Below are positions 60,439-64,000 of a stretch of DNA of 64,000 nucleotides, piece after piece (position 1 is the stretch's first letter; each line of letters starts with the position of its first letter). The translations under genes were made by a program, and so were the position numbers. Below the pieces are notes generated by a model. It saw nothing but the letters and a program-made list of their open reading frames with translations. It had not been told where the DNA came from and did not search any database. This DNA comes from Arenibaculum pallidiluteum (GTDB lineage Bacteria > Pseudomonadota > Alphaproteobacteria > Azospirillales > Azospirillaceae): NCBI RefSeq assembly GCF_017355985.1, contig NZ_JAFIQU010000011.1:1-64000 (forward strand). The letters run 5' to 3'.

Positions 60439-61485
60439 TCACCGCGTGCCGGCGATCTCGCGCGCGCCGGCCGCGTGCCGGGCCGCGACCTCGGCCAGGA
60501 AGGCGTCGATCGGTGCCCAGGCCCGAGCCCGGATCTCCGGCCGCTCCAGCAGCACCTCATGCATGGCGTCGTCCAGCATCACCACCCGGCAGCAGGGATG
60601 CAGCGTGGCCAGGCGGCGCTGGGCGTCGGCCGGCACGACCGTGTCGCGGCCCGCTGCAAGCACCAGCAGCGGCACCCGCGTGCGTCCCGCGACCTCCGGC
60701 CGTGCGAGCCCGTCCATGGAGCGGAAGGCGGCGTCGAGCCAGCCGTAGGTGACGCCGCCCAGGGCCAGCTCCGGCCGGGCGCGCATCCACAGGTGATGGA
60801 GCGCCCAGCAGGCCCTGTCGGTCGTGACGGGATTGTCCCGGAAGAACTTGGCGGCCGGGTCGTAGGGGCGCTGTCCGGGCGCCCAGGCCGAGCCGAAGCC
60901 CAGGCGAACCGCCAGCCGCGCCAGCCAGCGCGCGAGCCTGGGCGGGAAGGGGCCGAGGCTGATCTCGGCCATGGGGGCGGACAGGATAGCGGCGTCGGCT
61001 GCCTCGGGTTGGGCTGCCAGCAGACGCAGGGCCAGATGCCCGCCCATGGAATGACCCAGCAGCACCAGCGGCCCGCCCGAATGCCGCGGGCGGACGATCC
61101 GGTCCAGGTAGGCGGCGAGATCCTCCTCCAGCACGGCGAAATCCGGCGCGTGGCCCCTCATGGAGTCGGGCAGGAAGCGGCTGGACCCGCCCTGGCCGCG
61201 CCAGTCGACCGACAGGGTGCGCCAGCCGCGCGCGACGAGCGCCAGCGCGATGGGCTCGTACTTCTCGATGAACTCCGTGCGCCCGCCCAGGAGCACCACC
61301 GTGCCCCGCGGCGCCCGGGGCGCCGGCCAGGCGGCGTGGCGGAGCCAGCCTCCGTCCGGTAGGTCCAGGCGGCCGAACTCCGGCTCAGGCCGTGACAGAC
61401 GGGGCGGCAGCGGGAGATCCGCCGCGCACTCGATGCCGTCCACGAAGATCCCCGCGGCGACCCCCGCCGTCCCGTCCATGTCCAT
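60439..61485 (-). CDS. Alpha/beta-hydrolase, lysophospholipase/monoacylglycerol-lipase-like
   Basis: A 348-residue serine hydrolase of the S33/PldB type. LLGGRTEFIEKYEPIA and VDWRGQGGSSRF are the family loops, the nucleophile Ser lies in GHSMGGHLALR, the Asp near AGRDTVVPA and the His in MHEVLLE. No signal peptide is visible. It is convergent with pyrE. An ATG two codons on is an alternative start. Confidence 0.9.
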   Translation of the reverse strand: MDMDGTAGVAAGIFVDGIECAADLPLPPRLSRPEPEFGRLDLPDGGWLRHAAWPAPRAPRGTVVLLGGRTEFIEKYEPIALALVARGWRTLSVDWRGQGGSSRFLPDSMRGHAPDFAVLEEDLAAYLDRIVRPRHSGGPLVLLGHSMGGHLALRLLAAQPEAADAAILSAPMAEISLGPFPPRLARWLARLAVRLGFGSAWAPGQRPYDPAAKFFRDNPVTTDRACWALHHLWMRARPELALGGVTYGWLDAAFRSMDGLARPEVAGRTRVPLLVLAAGRDTVVPADAQRRLATLHPCCRVVMLDDAMHEVLLERPEIRARAWAPIDAFLAEVAARHAAGAREIAGTR

Positions 61486-61594
61486 TCTCGCTCCGCCCTA
61501 GGGATCCTTGTACCGGAGCTTGCCGCCGGCGCCTATCGCCCGTCCGGAGCGGTGGCATTGACAAGGCGGCGCAGAAGGCTGCGTGTCTTGAGGC

Positions 61595-62839
61595 ATGACG
61601 CCCGCACTGTCCCCTTTGGACCGCGACCTCCTCGACGGCGCCCATGGCGAGGCGGCCCGCTTCGCGATGCGCCTTCTGCAGCGCTTCGCCGAGGCCGTCG
61701 GCGCCCGCCGCTTCGTGGAGGCCGAGGCCGCCCATATCGACGGATGCCTCTATCTCGGCCGGGTCAGCCTGGACTTCGTCGAGCACCTGCTGCGCCTGGG
61801 CGGTCGCGTGCGCGTGCCGACCACGCTGAACGTCGGCTCGGTGGACCTGATCCATCCCGAGCTGTTCCAGGGCGATGCCGCGGTCGGGACCGGCGGCGCC
61901 CGGCTGATGCGCGCCCACGAGGAGCTCGGCTGCGTGCCGACCTACACCTGCGCGCCTTACCAGACGATCTTCCGGCCGCGGCCCGGTGCCCAGGTCGCCT
62001 GGGCTGAATCGAACGCCATCGTCTTCGCCAATTCCGTGATCGGGGCGCGCACCAACCGCTATGGCGACTTCATCGATCTCTGCTGCGCGCTGACCGGGCG
62101 CGTCCCCTATTACGGGCTCCACATGCCGGAGAATCGGCGCGCCCGCGTGCTCGTCGAGATCGCGTCGCTCCCCCCGGAATGGGACGAGGCCGGCCCCGCC
62201 TGCATTGCCGTCGGGCACGCAATCGGCCGGCTCTGCGGCGACAGGATTCCCGCGATCCGGGGGCTGCCGGCCGCGGCGAGCGAGGACGACCTAAAGGCGC
62301 TGGGCGCCGTCGCGGCCTCGTCGGGCGCGGTCGCGATGTTCCACGCCGTCGGCCTGACCCCGGAGGCCGGCACGATCGAGGCCGCCTTCCAGGGCGAGGC
62401 GCCCGAGGAACGCATCCTGCTGACCGCCGGGGATCTCCGGGACATCGTGCGCCGCCTGTCGACCGTGCCGGACGGCATACCGCTCGCGGCCGTGAGCCTG
62501 GGGACGCCGCACTTCTCGCTGGACGAGTTCGCGCGGCTGATGCCGCTGCTGGACGGGCCGCGGCCGGCCATCGACATCTATGTGAACACGGGCCGGGCCG
62601 TGCTGCAGGAGCTGGAGGCCCGCGGCTGGGCGGATCGGCTGCGCGACGCCGGGGTGACGCTGGTGATCGACACCTGCACCTACGTGACCGCCGTCATGAG
62701 GGAGCTGTCGGGGGCAGTGATGACCAATTCCGGCAAATGGGCCTACTACGCACCTGGGAATCTCGGCGTGGACGTGGCTTTCGGCAGCCTCGCGGACTGC
62801 ATGGCCTCGGCCCGGGCCGGGCGTGTGGTGCGCCGGTGA
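61595..62839 (+). CDS. Aconitase X large (catalytic) subunit
   Basis: A 414-residue AcnX large subunit. [27 protein letters not shown] with cluster-type Cys, [21 protein letters not shown] and a Cys in [13 protein letters not shown] are characteristic. Bacterial AcnX enzymes are described as cis-3-hydroxy-L-proline dehydratases; archaeal relatives act on mevalonate 5-phosphate. The small swivel subunit is a separate overlapping gene, so this is the two-subunit form. There is no proline racemase or transporter beside it. Confidence 0.9.
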   Translation: MTPALSPLDRDLLDGAHGEAARFAMRLLQRFAEAVGARRFVEAEAAHIDGCLYLGRVSLDFVEHLLRLGGRVRVPTTLNVGSVDLIHPELFQGDAAVGTGGARLMRAHEELGCVPTYTCAPYQTIFRPRPGAQVAWAESNAIVFANSVIGARTNRYGDFIDLCCALTGRVPYYGLHMPENRRARVLVEIASLPPEWDEAGPACIAVGHAIGRLCGDRIPAIRGLPAAASEDDLKALGAVAASSGAVAMFHAVGLTPEAGTIEAAFQGEAPEERILLTAGDLRDIVRRLSTVPDGIPLAAVSLGTPHFSLDEFARLMPLLDGPRPAIDIYVNTGRAVLQELEARGWADRLRDAGVTLVIDTCTYVTAVMRELSGAVMTNSGKWAYYAPGNLGVDVAFGSLADCMASARAGRVVRR

Positions 62840-63306
62840 CCCGCACGGCCGCGGCACGCCTTGCGGCGGTCACGCTGGTTCCAGGCCGGGCCGAGGGGCT
62901 GGCCTTCGTGCTCGCGGAACCGCTGAGCTTCTGGGGCGGGCTTGATGCAGCCTCCGGGCGGATCATCGACCGCTGGCACCCGCAGGCGGGCGCCGTCGTC
63001 GCGGGCCGGATCCTGGTGATGGCGGCCGGGCGCGGGTCCAGCTCGGGCAGCTCGGTCCTGGCCGAGGCGATCCGCCTCGGCACGGGGCCCGCCGGCATCG
63101 TGCTGCTGACCCGCGATGCCATCGTGACGGTCGGCGCCATGGTTGCCCGCGAGCTCTACGGGATTTCCTGCCCGGTGGTGACGCTGGCGGAGCCCGCCGA
63201 CTGGGCCTCGGTCACGGCCGCCGCGCGCCTGTCGGTCGACGCCCTGCCCGTCGACGCCCCGTCACTCGACGTTGGGACGGCGACGGCGGAGATCGCGCTG
63301 TCCTGA
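62836..63306 (+). CDS. Aconitase X small (swivel) subunit
   Basis: A 156-residue swivel domain that closes the active site of the large subunit. [22 protein letters not shown] and [20 protein letters not shown] (the Ser-rich substrate loop) are diagnostic. The GTG at 62836 overlaps the preceding stop as GTGA, so translation is coupled. The C-terminal 30 residues are Ala/Val/Asp-rich and may be dispensable. Confidence 0.92.
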   Translation: MTRTAAARLAAVTLVPGRAEGLAFVLAEPLSFWGGLDAASGRIIDRWHPQAGAVVAGRILVMAAGRGSSSGSSVLAEAIRLGTGPAGIVLLTRDAIVTVGAMVARELYGISCPVVTLAEPADWASVTAAARLSVDALPVDAPSLDVGTATAEIALS

Positions 63307-63313
63307 GCCGCGG

Positions 63314-64000
63314 TCAGGACCGGCGCGCCGGGGATTCCCCGGCGGCAGCGTCCTCCTCCGTGCCGGCAGGCCGGCTGCGCAGGCCCGACAGGCGGTCGGC
63401 CGCGGCGATCAGGCCGGCAAGCCCGCTGGTGGTCAGCCTGCGCGAGAGCAGGAAGGGGCGGAGCGCCATGCGGGTCAGCGGGCCGCGCACATGCACGGTC
63501 TCGCGCCCCAGCGCGCCCAGGGCCGCGCGGGCCACCCGGTCCGGGCTCTCGGTCACCGGAAGCGCGCCCATGCGGAAACCCGCCCGCGCCCCGAAATCGG
63601 AAGCCGTCGCGGTCGGGCAGACGACCAGCAGGTCGACGGGCTCCCCGCGCAGCTCCTCGTTCAGGGCCTCGCCCCAGGCGAGCAGGAAGCTCTTGGTCGC
63701 GGCATAGGTGGCGAGCCATGGCGTGGGCTGGAAGGCGAGCGTGCTCGACAGGATGACGAGCCCCGCACGCCGTCCGCTGGAGCGCGCCCGTCCGATCATG
63801 CCGGGCAGCAGGGCGCGCGTCAGGACCGTGGGCGCCACGGCGTTGAGCTCGACCGTCCGGCGCTCGAAATCGGGGTCGTTCTCCAGGTAGCGGCCGAAGG
63901 CGCCGATCCCGGCATTGTTGATCAGGAGCTCGATGCCGCGCGCCTCGGCGGCGGCGATCGCGTCGTTCCGGCCCTCGTCGGTCGCGAGGTCCGCCGCCAC
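63314..64000 (-). CDS. SDR-family dehydrogenase, N terminus beyond window
   Basis: At least 228 residues; the beginning with the cofactor loop is cut off by the window edge. The visible part has LLINNAGIGAFG, the catalytic Ser in ILSSTLAFQPTPWLATYAATKSF (Tyr-x-x-x-Lys present), and a C-terminal region found in the DltE/YqjQ-like SDR group. It is convergent with the AcnX genes with seven bases between stops. Function unknown. Confidence 0.85.
   Translation of the reverse strand: MAADLATDEGRNDAIAAAEARGIELLINNAGIGAFGRYLENDPDFERRTVELNAVAPTVLTRALLPGMIGRARSSGRRAGLVILSSTLAFQPTPWLATYAATKSFLLAWGEALNEELRGEPVDLLVVCPTATASDFGARAGFRMGALPVTESPDRVARAALGALGRETVHVRGPLTRMALRPFLLSRRLTTSGLAGLIAAADRLSGLRSRPAGTEEDAAAGESPARRS

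Overview
The window is high-GC, densely coded bacterial DNA. Its content (HWE-family histidine kinase, TRAP and LIV-type ABC uptake systems, OhrR/MarR/GntR regulators, bacteriophytochrome with heme oxygenase, invasion-associated-locus-B-like protein) points to a free-living alphaproteobacterium, probably Rhodospirillales/Acetobacterales-like. This is inferred from gene families only. No rRNA, tRNA, insertion sequence, phage or CRISPR array was recognised.

Layout. 0-0.7 kb: ohrR with a paired OhrR-type operator, and the first codons of a probable divergent ohr. 0.9-15.7 kb: the most distinctive locus, an N-heterocycle (nicotinate-type) catabolic and uptake cluster. It holds a MarR repressor, a two-gene molybdenum hydroxylase (FAD subunit, then a fused 2Fe-2S/Mo subunit), a 6-hydroxynicotinate-reductase-like Fe-S flavoprotein, an ApbE-superfamily UPF0280 protein, two tandem DUF1185 proteins, a LIV-type ABC transporter with a fused LivH-LivM permease, and a convergent enamidase. 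A ferredoxin-NADP reductase on the other side of the MarR gene carries the same operator-like site. 15.8-19.3 kb: small secreted protein, esterase with the same double OhrR operator as ohrR, orphan TRAP binding protein, and a decayed XoxJ/MoxJ-like gene. 19.7-30.7 kb: Cache-PAS-GAF-HWE kinase, YbaK deacylase, globin-coupled chemoreceptor, HerA-like ATPase, a dehydrogenase/SDR/DapA-like cassette and an ABC exporter. 31-36 kb: IalB-like protein, benzoylformate-decarboxylase-like enzyme and small membrane proteins. 36.2-39.5 kb: heme oxygenase, bacteriophytochrome kinase and response regulator. 39.5-50.8 kb: hydrolases, Tat-exported peptidase, lipoprotein, hybrid kinase, HPF-cold-shock fusion, and a bifunctional penicillin-binding protein coupled to a thermonuclease-like gene. 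51-57 kb: SDR, Ldh2-type dehydrogenase and TRAP operon with a tandem-HTH GntR regulator. 57-64 kb: hisS, pyrC-pyrE, lipase-like hydrolase, two-subunit aconitase X, and a truncated SDR at the edge.

How the main locus may work. The Mo hydroxylase would hydroxylate the ring (nicotinate to 6-hydroxynicotinate). The Fe-S flavoprotein would reduce it to 1,4,5,6-tetrahydro-6-oxonicotinate using ferredoxin electrons from Fpr. Enamidase would open the ring to ammonia and 2-formylglutarate. This is the upper half of the Eubacterium barkeri fermentation pathway, here in a non-clostridial setting. The UPF0280 protein is proposed as the flavin transferase that makes the reductase's covalent flavin. The DUF1185 pair are unassigned candidates for a later step or chaperone role.
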